Positions 15,185-23,440 of a DNA stretch of 34,866 bases are shown piece after piece. A program made the translations under genes and the position numbers. Source of the DNA: an uncultured Chitinophagaceae bacterium. GTDB taxonomy: Bacteria; Bacteroidota; Bacteroidia; Chitinophagales; Chitinophagaceae. Location: contig CAIVCF010000009.1 in NCBI GenBank assembly GCA_903904335.1, forward strand, positions 1 to 34,866. The letters run 5' to 3'. The number at the start of each line of letters is the position of its first letter. Within the stretch, counting starts at the first letter, position 1. The notes beneath the pieces were generated by a model. It saw only the letters and a program-made list of their open reading frames with translations. It made no database searches and was not told the DNA's origin.

Positions 15185-16282
15185 TCAATAAACCGTCTTT
15201 CGTTTCCCGCTTTCAAAATCTTTAAAAATAAATGCACCTAATTTATCCAATGATGCAAAGAAAGCCTTGCCCTGATTCATCTCGGTAAATTCCTGTACAA
15301 ACCTTTGCAGATAAGGATCTGATGCGATCATAAAAGTGGTGATCGGTATCTTCAACTTCTTGCATTGTGCTGCTAAATTGATACAACGATTCATGATCTT
15401 TCTATCAATACCAAAACTGTTTTTATAATAACGTTTACCCACTTTTAAACAGGTTGGTTTACCATCCGTGATCATGAAAATTTGTTTGTTTGGATTTTTT
15501 CTTTTGTGCAAAATGTCCATTGCCAATTCTAATCCTGCAACTGTATTGGTATGATAAGGCCCTACTTGCAAATAAGGCAGATCTTTTACTTCAACAGTCC
15601 AGGCATCGTTTCCGAATACTACAATATCCAAAGTATCCTTGGGATATTTTGTTTGAATCAATTCACTCAATGCCATGGCTACTTTTTTTGCCGGCGTGAT
15701 CCTGTCTTCGCCATACAAGATCATCGAATGAGAGATATCGATCATCAATACTGTTGATGTTTGCGATTTGAAATCTGTTTCTCTTATCTGCAGATCATCT
15801 TCATGCATGAAGAAATTTTCAATACCATGATTGATCTGTGCATTGCGAATACTCTCAGTGAAATCAATGTGTTCGAGCATATCACCAAACTGAAAGGAAC
15901 GAGTTTCAGGATTGATCTCATCTCCCTGTCCGGGTTTAAATGTCTGATGATTGCCGGCTCTTGTTTTTTTGAGTTTGCCGAATATTTCTTCCAGGCTTCT
16001 TTTGCGGATTGTTTGTTCGCTCTTACCTGTTATCTTGAATGTTCCGTCAACAGGATTTTCTTTCATGTACCCGTTATTCTTCAAATCATCAATAAAATCG
16101 CCCATGCCATATTCATCATCTGTAAATTGATATTGCTTATCCAATTCATTCATCCAACTCAATGCTTCGGCTGCATCGCCATTGGTATAGGTTAGCAATT
16201 GCATAAAGATGTCGAGCATCTGCTCAAACTTTGTTTTGTTGTTCTCGTTTGGATTGAATTGTATGAAGCGATGACCGATCAT
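15185..16282 (-). CDS. VWA-domain protein, partner of the AAA+ ATPase
   Basis: 365 residues. The C-terminal half is a von Willebrand A domain with a complete MIDAS: DISHS at 182-186 (DxSxS), Thr in NTVAG near 247 and ITDGKPT with Asp 273. The N-terminal 150 residues are charged and helical, without a recognised domain. VWA proteins of this type bind their target through the metal site and are acted on by the AAA+ partner, as in BchD/BchI and CoxE/CoxD. The gene lies 177 bases upstream of the ATPase on the same strand with repeat hairpins between. No signal peptide, so the pair is cytosolic. The target is unknown. Confidence 0.9.
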   Translation of the reverse strand: MIGHRFIQFNPNENNKTKFEQMLDIFMQLLTYTNGDAAEALSWMNELDKQYQFTDDEYGMGDFIDDLKNNGYMKENPVDGTFKITGKSEQTIRKRSLEEIFGKLKKTRAGNHQTFKPGQGDEINPETRSFQFGDMLEHIDFTESIRNAQINHGIENFFMHEDDLQIRETDFKSQTSTVLMIDISHSMILYGEDRITPAKKVAMALSELIQTKYPKDTLDIVVFGNDAWTVEVKDLPYLQVGPYHTNTVAGLELAMDILHKRKNPNKQIFMITDGKPTCLKVGKRYYKNSFGIDRKIMNRCINLAAQCKKLKIPITTFMIASDPYLQRFVQEFTEMNQGKAFFASLDKLGAFIFKDFESGKRKTVY

Positions 16283-16340
16283 GATTGTAATCTAAATAAT
16301 TTATTTATAGTAACACATGAAGTTATGATAAGGTTCGAAT

Positions 16341-16375
16341 AAATAAAGCCCCGCATTTTGCGAGGCCCTATTTTT
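16341..16375 (-). terminator. terminator of the DUF2723 gene
   Basis: On the minus strand GCCTCGC, loop AAAAT, GCGGGGC (16366 down to 16348) forms a seven-pair stem with one G-T pair, followed by TTTATTTATT. It separates the DUF2723 gene from the VWA/AAA+ pair. Confidence 0.8.
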
Positions 16376-16392
16376 ATCTTAAATCGTAATGA

Positions 16393-19300
16393 TTATTTTT
16401 TCCCTTTACTGCTGTCGCCGATCGTTTTACCATTCTCGGCCACTGCAGGTTTTGCTCCGTATAGTTGTTCCATTTGAGTAATTGCCTGCAAATAACTTTC
16501 AGCACTACGTTTTTCTTCCGACATGTTATCTGCTCTATAGCCACTAAGTGAATTATAATATTTGATCTGCTGTTCCAGATCTGTTTTCACTGATTTTTTT
16601 ACTTTCTCAGCTAAATCTTTTGCATCTGCCCGGTAACATGCATCGAGGAACATTAATGATGTTCTATCGTGTTGATTATAACGGCTCACCATTCCGTAAG
16701 GGAAATTTTCCTGCAGGATCATTTTATCTGCTCTGTTCAACACAGCACGTGCAGAATCTTTTTTTCCTTTGGCTGCCAGATAAGTTCCCAGTTCACCATA
16801 AGCCTGCCTGATGGTGATCAAATGTCTGCGGTTCTCTTCATCATAATACACATTTTTCAGGTCAGCATTACCAAATCCGAATTTGTTCATCACTTTATCA
16901 TACATCCAATCACCGTTGATATCATCACCTTCCACAGGAATCAAACGATAGCTCAATCCGTCTTTCCGTAAATATTTTCCGAAGCCAATTTCATTGAATC
17001 CGCCGGTAAAATAAATCGGACGCTGCCAATGATTGGCTGCAATGATATTTAACACCGCCAAATCATTCTTCATTAGTGTACCGCGTGGAATTTCGAAACG
17101 CAATTCATTCACCACGCTGTCTTTTGCATTGACTGTTCCGTTTTTCAATACTAATGCTTTATCAACAGGAACAGAGACTTTTCTTGCAGGGAATGAATTC
17201 AATAATTCACCTCTGGTGTTATCCATTTTATCGGGATCATCACTGCCTACATAATTCTTCATCATGTCGTAGAGATCATAATAACGGTCCTGCGGAATTG
17301 TTTTAGGATTGTAAACAATATAATCTCTTTTGCGGCCTTCGATTTGATCATCTGTCCATATCACATCGATCGGATCGCTTTCATTTACTTTATACCGCAA
17401 TTGATTGATATACCAATCAATACCCAACAAACTGTAATTGATCACGCGTATATCAGGACGAATATGTTCCACTTCCTGTGCATACCACAAAGGATAAGTA
17501 TCGTTATCACCGAATGAAAACAATATGGCATTGGGTGCGCAGCTTTCTAAATAATCTTTTGCAAGATCACGTGCCAATACTTTTTTGCTTCTGTCATGAT
17601 CATCCCATTCCTGTTGTGCCATCAGCACAGGAACAGCTAATAAACAAACTGCAGTAGCGATAGCTGATGCAGAAGTTTGGGAGATTTTCTTACCCAACCA
17701 TTCTGCAATTTTCATCACACCCAAACCGATCCAGATAGCGAACGCATAAAAACTTCCTACATACGCATAATCACGTTCACGTGGCTGATTGCCTGCCTGA
17801 TTCAGATACAATACAATCGCGATTCCTGTAAAGAAAAATAATAACATTGTGACCAATGCATCATCTCCTCTTTTCTTGAAATGATAAAATAATCCGATCA
17901 ATCCTAAAATAAATGGCAATGCAAATAAGGTATTGTGTGCCTTATTATTTTTAAGACTGTCCGGCATTTTGCTTTGATCGCCATAGATCAAACTGTCTAT
18001 GAAATTGATACCGGTTATCCAGTTACCATCGCGGCCATTTCCAATAAACACGCCCTGCACATCATTTTGTTTACCGATAAAATTCCACCCGAAATAACGC
18101 AGGTACATCCAGTAAAGCTGGTATCGAACAAAGAAATTTATATTATCCAACTGATTGGGAGAACGGTCATATTTTTCTCTGCCATCTTTATCTCTGTATT
18201 TTTCAATACCGAGAAAACTTGAATAATAATCTGCATGATATTGATCATTGCTGCCATCCCAAACACGAGGCAATACCATTTTGTCTTCAGGAGCATACAC
18301 ATAATGCCCGTCTTTTCCAATCTCAATATATTTTTCTTTTCCTTTTTGAAATTTGGTAGCCCCTTGTTTATAATCAACAGGTTCTGCATTAAATTTTTGT
18401 CCGTATAATAAAGGGAAATCTCCATATTGATCACGACCCAGATAACCTACCAAACTCATCGGATTATCTACATTGTACATATCAACAGCAGGATCAGCAT
18501 TACTGCGAATCATGGTAGTAAGATAGGTGCTGTACCCGATCAATGTAAATGCAAAACACCAAATACCCAAACGTATATAATGCCATGATCTTTTTTCTAC
18601 AAAACGAAGTGCAAGCCAAATTAAAACAGCCAATAAAATAAAGAATGTTGTAAACCCGCTGAAGAAAGGCAGGCCTAAATTATTTACAAATGTTCTGTCA
18701 AATGCGCCTGCAAAGCCAATGCTGTACTGTATTACACCTATTTGAACAATACCCAGTAAAACACCGCCGATAATAAAGAAGATATAAGCTCCGCCATAGT
18801 ATTCTTTCTTTTCTTTATTGAATCTTTCGATGAGATACAATAAACCAATCGCTGCTGCTGCGCCTACAATCATTAACCCTCCAACAGTTCCGTCGGTAGA
18901 CAGTCCGCGTTCTTCATTGGCTTCACCGCTTGCAGCGATCATTGCTGCAATGAATGCAAGAATACCTCCTGCGCCGATCAAGATCAAAAACCATTTACGG
19001 ATCAGTTTATAATTGAAAGTCTCTCTCTTTCTGAAATAATAAACCATCACAATAGCAGGAATATTCAATAAGCACAATAAGTGCACACCGATAGATAAAC
19101 CGATCAAAAAGAATATAAATACTAACCATTTGTCTGCAGCCGGATTTTTTGCTTCTGCTTCATGATCCCATTTTAATATCGCCCAAAACACAATGGCACT
19201 GAAGAAAGAACTTGCTGCATACACTTCACCTTCAACCGCACTATACCAGAATGAATCACTGAATGTATACGCCAATGCACCAACAACACCTGCACCCATG

Positions 19301-19662
19301 ATGCTCCATGCCTGTGCAGAACTCATTACATCATTCACTCCCAGTTTGGCAATTCTGCGTGCAAAATGCGTGATCGTCCAGAATAAAAAAAGAATGGTAA
19401 ATCCACTCAGCAAAGCACTCATGATATTCACCGCTTTTGCTGCAGTCATTGGGTTATCTCCAAACAGGATGATAAATACCCTTCCCATCAAAATAAATAA
19501 AGGTGCTCCAGGCGGATGCGGGATCTGCACTTTATAACAACTACTTACAAATTCGCCGCAATCCCAGAAACTGCCACCTGCTTCTGCAGTTAAAATATAC
19601 ACTGTACAAGCAATTAAACCTATGGCCCATCCAACAAGGTTATTCGTCTTTTTAAAGTTCAT
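16393..19662 (-). CDS. DUF2723 integral membrane protein (TMEM260-like, GT-C fold candidate)
   Basis: 1089 residues. The N-terminal 650 or so residues hold about a dozen hydrophobic helices. The first loop carries ILTAEAGGSFWDCGEFV (about 24-40) and HPPGAPLFILMGR, with the acidic/His pattern of lipid-phosphosugar-dependent GT-C glycosyltransferases. PRERDYAYVGSFYAFAIWIG is a second hallmark of DUF2723. The soluble C-terminal third contains the FSFGDNDTYPLWYAQEV block and ends in TPR-like helices. The eukaryotic relative TMEM260 is a protein O-mannosyltransferase; Bacteroidota glycosylate many exported proteins, so a protein glycosyltransferase is a reasonable inference but not shown here. It is monocistronic, with its own promoter and terminator. 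Confidence 0.88.
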   Translation of the reverse strand: MNFKKTNNLVGWAIGLIACTVYILTAEAGGSFWDCGEFVSSCYKVQIPHPPGAPLFILMGRVFIILFGDNPMTAAKAVNIMSALLSGFTILFLFWTITHFARRIAKLGVNDVMSSAQAWSIMGAGVVGALAYTFSDSFWYSAVEGEVYAASSFFSAIVFWAILKWDHEAEAKNPAADKWLVFIFFLIGLSIGVHLLCLLNIPAIVMVYYFRKRETFNYKLIRKWFLILIGAGGILAFIAAMIAASGEANEERGLSTDGTVGGLMIVGAAAAIGLLYLIERFNKEKKEYYGGAYIFFIIGGVLLGIVQIGVIQYSIGFAGAFDRTFVNNLGLPFFSGFTTFFILLAVLIWLALRFVEKRSWHYIRLGIWCFAFTLIGYSTYLTTMIRSNADPAVDMYNVDNPMSLVGYLGRDQYGDFPLLYGQKFNAEPVDYKQGATKFQKGKEKYIEIGKDGHYVYAPEDKMVLPRVWDGSNDQYHADYYSSFLGIEKYRDKDGREKYDRSPNQLDNINFFVRYQLYWMYLRYFGWNFIGKQNDVQGVFIGNGRDGNWITGINFIDSLIYGDQSKMPDSLKNNKAHNTLFALPFILGLIGLFYHFKKRGDDALVTMLLFFFTGIAIVLYLNQAGNQPRERDYAYVGSFYAFAIWIGLGVMKIAEWLGKKISQTSASAIATAVCLLAVPVLMAQQEWDDHDRSKKVLARDLAKDYLESCAPNAILFSFGDNDTYPLWYAQEVEHIRPDIRVINYSLLGIDWYINQLRYKVNESDPIDVIWTDDQIEGRKRDYIVYNPKTIPQDRYYDLYDMMKNYVGSDDPDKMDNTRGELLNSFPARKVSVPVDKALVLKNGTVNAKDSVVNELRFEIPRGTLMKNDLAVLNIIAANHWQRPIYFTGGFNEIGFGKYLRKDGLSYRLIPVEGDDINGDWMYDKVMNKFGFGNADLKNVYYDEENRRHLITIRQAYGELGTYLAAKGKKDSARAVLNRADKMILQENFPYGMVSRYNQHDRTSLMFLDACYRADAKDLAEKVKKSVKTDLEQQIKYYNSLSGYRADNMSEEKRSAESYLQAITQMEQLYGAKPAVAENGKTIGDSSKGKK

Positions 19663-19686
19663 TGATCTTGGTTTTTAAGAGTATAG

Positions 19687-19694
19687 CAAACATA
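19687..19694 (-). promoter_or_regulatory. -7 box of the DUF2723 promoter
   Basis: TATGTTTG on the minus strand matches TAnnTTTG, 24 bases before the ATG. A weak -33 element, TTTC, lies 18-19 bases further upstream. Confidence 0.6.
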
Positions 19695-19792
19695 CCTTAA
19701 TAATGGGAAATACGAAAATGCAGATTGGTCACAATCACGCTTAAACTTGCGATAATTATCCTTCGATTATATTTTTAACATTTTGTAGCATT

Positions 19793-20215
19793 CTAATGAT
19801 CACCTGGACAATGACATTCCCATTCATTACCCAGATCGATACATGTCACAACAGTCATTATAGCACCGCATGGCGCAAAGATGATCCTCAAATGCTGGTC
19901 TTTTGCATAACCCTCTACAGCATATTTTTGGTGACAGGCATCTGTATTCAATTCACTCTTGCGATAATTGATCGTTCCATTTTTAAGAATGTCTTTTATT
20001 TCTGACTCGTCAATATGCCTGCAATCCATTCTGCATCTGGCATGCTTGGAATAATGAAAATTTGCAGGATTTCTGTTTAATCCATCTTCCGGTTGAACGG
20101 CTGTATCCCTGTTTACAAGATTTCCAGCAGCTTTCTTTTGTGACGGCTGTGTGCAGGATAAGTGAATGAGCATTAACCACCCAAACAATACGATCCATAT
20201 CCATTTCATTTTCAT
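19793..20215 (-). CDS. DUF4258-domain lipoprotein
   Basis: 140 residues. A hydrophobic N-terminus ends in LIHLSC at about 17-22, a likely lipoprotein signal with Cys 22. The mature part has FHYSKHARCRMDCRHIDESEIKDIL (about 53-77) and the basic YRKSEL, the pattern of DUF4258 (BrnT/RelE-like small fold), and then DQHLRIIFAPCGAIMTVVTCIDLG, the central sheet. Six further cysteines, several in pairs (CRMDC, CHC), suggest disulfides or a metal site and fit an extracytoplasmic place. DUF4258 domains are more often cytosolic, toxin-like; an anchored form is unusual. A TATTTTTG box at 20220-20227 is so near that the second ATG (20209) may be the real start. Confidence 0.8.
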   Translation of the reverse strand: MKMKWIWIVLFGWLMLIHLSCTQPSQKKAAGNLVNRDTAVQPEDGLNRNPANFHYSKHARCRMDCRHIDESEIKDILKNGTINYRKSELNTDACHQKYAVEGYAKDQHLRIIFAPCGAIMTVVTCIDLGNEWECHCPGDH

Positions 20216-20242
20216 ACTTCAAAAATAAGTATCCTGCTACAA

Positions 20243-20361
20243 CTTGTTTCTTGTGTCTTGAACCTTGAATCTTGTGCCTTGAACCTTGTGTCTCGTTTCT
20301 TGTTTCTTGAACCTTGTGTCTTGTTTCTTGAACCTTGTGTCTTGTTTCTTGTAACTTATCA
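20243..20361. repeat. CTTGnnn heptad array
   Basis: Seventeen 7-bp units in unbroken phase starting at 20243. Fifteen begin CTTG; the exceptions are CTCGttt at 20292 and the final CTTatca at 20355. The last three bases alternate among ttt, tgt, aac, aat and tgc. A 21-bp higher-order repeat (ttt, aac, tgt) occurs twice near the right end. The array fills the gap between the divergent DUF4258 and mtaB genes. Confidence 0.92.
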
Positions 20362-20364
20362 TCT

Positions 20365-20372
20365 TATATTTG
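20365..20372 (+). promoter_or_regulatory. -7 box of the mtaB promoter
   Basis: TATATTTG matches the consensus and ends nine bases before the mtaB ATG, so the mRNA would be nearly leaderless. The best -33 match, CTTG at 20341-20344 with a 20-base spacer, is one of the repeat units. Confidence 0.7.
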
Positions 20373-20380
20373 CCGCCCTT

Positions 20381-21652
20381 ATGCAGCAACGTTCCGTAGC
20401 ATTTCATACTTTAGGATGTAAGCTCAATTTTTCTGAGACGTCTACTCTATCACGTATGTTAGAGTTGGAAGGCTTTACCAAAAAAGATTTTGATGATATT
20501 GCTGATGTTTATGTCATCAATACCTGTTCTGTCACCGATAATGCTGATAAGGAATGCCGTTATCTGGTAAGGCGTATTCAACGAAAAGCCCCCGAAAGTT
20601 TTGTAGTAATCACCGGTTGCTATGCACAATTAAAACCAAAAGAAATATCAGAGATACCCGGAGTAGATCTCGTATTGGGCGCTGCAGAAAAATTCAATCT
20701 GGCCAAACATATTTCCGAACTCGCAAAGGGTGATTCAGCAAAAATTTGCAGTTGCGATATTGAAGACGTAAGCGGATTTACGGCGTCATTTTCAATGAAT
20801 GACAGAACAAGGACTTTTTTAAAAGTGCAGGATGGCTGCGATTATAATTGTTCTTTCTGCACCATCCCGATGGCAAGAGGTAAAAGTAGAAGCGATAGTA
20901 TTGATAACGTGGTAGCCAACGCAAATGCAATAGCAGCAAGCGGTGTGAAGGAAATCGTATTGACCGGAGTGAATCTTGGCGACTTTGGCAAAGGCCCTGA
21001 TGGCTATAAGACCAATGAAGAAAGTTTCTTTGAACTGATACAAGCTTTGGAAAATGTTGAAGGTATAGAACGCTACCGCATCTCTTCCATTGAGCCCAAT
21101 TTATTGACCGATGAGATCATTGAATTTGTGTCAAAGAGCAAAAAATTCATGCCGCATTTTCATATCCCTTTACAAAGCGGAAGTAATAAAATGCTGGGAT
21201 TAATGCGCAGAAGGTACAAGCGTGAATTATATACCGAGAAAGTTGAGAAAATAAAAAACCTGATGCCGCATTGTGCCATAGGTGTGGATGTGATCGTTGG
21301 ATTTCCAGGAGAAACGGATGAAGACTTTAAGGAAACATTTGATTTCCTGCACAAACTTGACATTTCTTATCTGCATGTATTCACTTATTCTGAAAGAGAT
21401 AATACTTTGGCTGTCGATATGAAAGAGATCGTACCGATGCAGATTCGCCATGAGCGCAATAAATCTTTACGTAACCTTTCTTATATGAAAATGCAATACT
21501 TCACAAAACAACATACCGGACAAACACGAAAGGTATTGTTTGAGATCTTTGAGAAGAATGGTATGATGGAAGGTTATACCGATAATTATCTCCGCATACA
21601 AACACCCTACCGTAAAGAATGGGCGAATGAAGTAGTGGATTGGAATTTATAA
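20381..21652 (+). CDS. mtaB: tRNA t6A37 methylthiotransferase MtaB
   Basis: Radical-SAM enzyme that turns t6A37 of tRNA into ms2t6A. 423 residues from the ATG at 20381. The open frame goes back to 20258, but those 41 residues are only the translated repeat array and are rejected. The N-terminal UPF0004 domain has its three cluster cysteines in TLGCKLN (13), NTCSVT (about 47) and TGCYAQ (about 81). The radical-SAM CxxxCxxC is C153-DYN-C157-SF-C160, within DGCDYNCSFCTIPMARGKSRS. HIPLQSGSNKMLGLMRRRY and GVDVIVGFPGETDEDF are core motifs. The C-terminal part has a short TRAM-like domain. It abuts the thiolase gene with no bases between the two stops. Confidence 0.95.
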   Translation: MQQRSVAFHTLGCKLNFSETSTLSRMLELEGFTKKDFDDIADVYVINTCSVTDNADKECRYLVRRIQRKAPESFVVITGCYAQLKPKEISEIPGVDLVLGAAEKFNLAKHISELAKGDSAKICSCDIEDVSGFTASFSMNDRTRTFLKVQDGCDYNCSFCTIPMARGKSRSDSIDNVVANANAIAASGVKEIVLTGVNLGDFGKGPDGYKTNEESFFELIQALENVEGIERYRISSIEPNLLTDEIIEFVSKSKKFMPHFHIPLQSGSNKMLGLMRRRYKRELYTEKVEKIKNLMPHCAIGVDVIVGFPGETDEDFKETFDFLHKLDISYLHVFTYSERDNTLAVDMKEIVPMQIRHERNKSLRNLSYMKMQYFTKQHTGQTRKVLFEIFEKNGMMEGYTDNYLRIQTPYRKEWANEVVDWNL

Positions 21653-22834
21653 TCAAACCAGCTCTATTACCATCGCACTGGCACCCCCACCTCCATTACA
21701 AATACCCGCTGCGCCTATCTTTCCGCCTTTTTGTTTTAACACATTAATGAGTGTAACAATTATTCTGGCTCCGCTGCAACCTAATGGATGGCCGATAGAA
21801 ACAGCTCCGCCATTCACATTTACTTTAGCAGGATCTAAATTCATCTTTTTTGTATTCGCAATGCCAACAACACTGAAAGCTTCATTCAATTCAACAAAAT
21901 CAATATCGGTCATTTCCAGCCCCGCTTTTGCAACAGCTTTGGGCACAGCTAAAGATGGCGTAGTGGTAAACCATTCCGGCGATTGTTCTGCATCAGCGTA
22001 GCTTTTAATAATAGCTATTGGCTTGATGCCCAATGCATCTGCTTTTTCTTTGCTCATCAATACCAATGCAGCAGCACCATCATTCATTGTACTTGCATTG
22101 GCAGCTGTCACAGTTCCGTCTTTGATAAATGCAGGTTTTAATTCGGGTATCTTATCAAATTTTACATTGAATGGTTCTTCATCCTTTGCAAATACTGTTG
22201 TTCCTTTTTTTGAAACAATCTCAACAGGCACTACCTCATCGGTAAACTTTCCTCCATTCCATGCAGCCTGACTTCTTGTGTAACTTTCAATCGCAAATGC
22301 ATCCTGATCTTCTCTTGTTATCTTGCATTCCTTTGCACATAATTCAGCAAAATTACCCATCGCTGAATTTTGATATACATCGGTCAACCCGTCCCTCGAT
22401 AACCCATCAGTCAATTTCGTATCACCATATTTATTTCCCCAACGCATATTGGTCACATAAAACGGAACATTGCTCATACTTTCCATGCCACCTGCAACAA
22501 CTATATCCGCATCTCCCAATAAAATATCCTGAGCCCCCTGTGCAATAGCTTTCATACCACTAGCACAAACCTTATTGACTGTTGTACAAATAACATGATC
22601 CGGTAATCCTGCAAATTTTGCAGCCTGCCGGGCTGGAGCCTGTCCCACATTGGCTTGTATCACATTACCCATATATACTTCTTCCACCTGATCTGGTTTT
22701 AATCCGGCTCTTTCAACTGCTGCCTTAATAGCAATGGCACCCAATTGTGTTGCAGGAAGATCTTTCAGGCTACCACCAAAACTTCCGATGGCTGTACGCA
22801 CGGCCGAAATAATATAAACAGTTCTGTTATTCAT
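21653..22834 (-). CDS. acetyl-CoA C-acetyltransferase (thiolase)
   Basis: 393 residues, typical for thiolases, which either cleave 3-ketoacyl-CoA or condense two acetyl-CoA. The nucleophile is Cys 90 in NKVCASGMKAI; the base pair of His 349 (SIGHPLGCSGARI) and Cys 379 (AGICNGGGGASAMVIE) is intact. AFAIESYTRSQAAW and NAS-TMNDGAAALVLMS are further family landmarks. It cannot be decided from sequence whether it is degradative (FadA/AtoB) or biosynthetic. A palindromic operator covers its promoter, suggesting repression by a TetR- or MarR-type regulator that is not in the window. A link to etfBA through beta-oxidation is possible. Confidence 0.95.
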   Translation of the reverse strand: MNNRTVYIISAVRTAIGSFGGSLKDLPATQLGAIAIKAAVERAGLKPDQVEEVYMGNVIQANVGQAPARQAAKFAGLPDHVICTTVNKVCASGMKAIAQGAQDILLGDADIVVAGGMESMSNVPFYVTNMRWGNKYGDTKLTDGLSRDGLTDVYQNSAMGNFAELCAKECKITREDQDAFAIESYTRSQAAWNGGKFTDEVVPVEIVSKKGTTVFAKDEEPFNVKFDKIPELKPAFIKDGTVTAANASTMNDGAAALVLMSKEKADALGIKPIAIIKSYADAEQSPEWFTTTPSLAVPKAVAKAGLEMTDIDFVELNEAFSVVGIANTKKMNLDPAKVNVNGGAVSIGHPLGCSGARIIVTLINVLKQKGGKIGAAGICNGGGGASAMVIELV

Positions 22835-22851
22835 ATAGCATAGTTATGATA

Positions 22852-22887
22852 CAAATATAATTGTTAGTACTAACATCTGTTAGTACT
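22852..22887 (-). promoter_or_regulatory. thiolase promoter overlapped by a palindromic operator
   Basis: On the minus strand TATATTTG (22859-22852) is a perfect -7 box 17 bases before the ATG. Three bases upstream of it is the 12-base perfect palindrome GTTAGTACTAAC (22863-22874), and GTTAGTACT recurs at 22879-22887, 16 bases further. Two sites in the promoter spacer are a standard design for repression. Confidence 0.7.
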
Positions 22888-23030
22888 CAATAAGATAAAA
22901 TAACTAAGAAAGCTGAAGGTTGGTGGGCAAGAAATGTATTATTCCAGAAGAAATACTTTAGGGCATTCATGTACGGGATGTTCATTGCTGAACAATATAA
23001 TATCCTATTGTTTTGGCAAAAACAAATTCG

Positions 23031-23049
23031 GTTGGTCGGGCTGACCAAC
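23031..23049. terminator. hairpin downstream of the small unknown gene
   Basis: GTTGGTC, loop GGGCT, GACCAAC is a perfect seven-pair hairpin 25 bases after the stop of the minus-strand gene at 23075. On that strand it is followed by CGAATTTGTTTTT. It could terminate that gene; the spacing of the T-run is poor. Confidence 0.45.
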
Positions 23050-23074
23050 GCGCTATAGAAAAGAATTCAAAAAT

Positions 23075-23350
23075 CTATGATTCTTTATTCACTACAACAG
23101 AAAGCTTAGTGAATTCTCCACCGCTGTAAATTTTAGCGAGATTAACATTCTTAGACTTATTCCATTCTTCAATTAAAGAAACGGGAACAATACGCCAGAA
23201 GTTTTTAGATTTCAAATCAGAATAATCTTTATCCTGAATGATAATACCATTAATGGAGTTTCTTTTCTTAAAATCTACTTTAACAGATTTAGTTGGAGGG
23301 ATAACATTACCCTCAACAAATTTCGATATTAACTCAATTGTCATGCTCAA
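23075..23350 (-). CDS. small conserved-looking protein of unknown function
   Basis: 91 residues; an alternative start at 23344 removes two. I do not recognise the family. It is polar, with no signal or membrane segment. The middle has VDFKKRNSINGIIIQDKDYSDLKSKNFWRIVP, a strand-rich segment, and it ends with a strand YSGGEFTKLSVVVNKES. Composition and codon use resemble the neighbours, so it is likely a real gene. It is divergent from a secreted-protein gene with 90 bases between starts. Confidence 0.65.
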   Translation of the reverse strand: MSMTIELISKFVEGNVIPPTKSVKVDFKKRNSINGIIIQDKDYSDLKSKNFWRIVPVSLIEEWNKSKNVNLAKIYSGGEFTKLSVVVNKES

Positions 23351-23360
23351 ATGTACGTTT

Positions 23361-23389
23361 TTTGCCCCTAAACGGCTGATTTATTTTTG
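23361..23389 (+). promoter_or_regulatory. promoter of the secreted protein gene
   Basis: TTTG at 23361-23364, a 17-base spacer and TATTTTTG at 23382-23389 match the Bacteroidota consensus. Transcription would begin near 23396, about 45 bases before the ATG. Confidence 0.75.
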
Positions 23390-23440
23390 TTAATAGTTTT
23401 TTTCGGCCTTTATTTATGAATGCAATATTTTGCAACCTGA

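Noticed and set aside
15761-16195. 144-codon open frame opposite the VWA gene
   Set aside because: Antisense shadow of a clear VWA coding sequence.
13463-16282. Magnesium or cobalt chelatase for tetrapyrroles
   Set aside because: Only the AAA+ and VWA parts are present; there is no large H/N subunit and no tetrapyrrole gene nearby.
20243-20361. CRISPR array
   Set aside because: Units are 7 bp without spacers, and no cas gene is in the window.
20258-20380. N-terminal extension of MtaB by 41 residues
   Set aside because: It is only the translated CTTG array; MQQRSVAFHTLGCKLN at 20381 is the normal family start and follows a promoter box.
23348-23355. TACATTTG promoter box on the minus strand for the small gene at 23075
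   Set aside because: It overlaps the start codons, so transcription would begin inside the coding sequence; probably chance.
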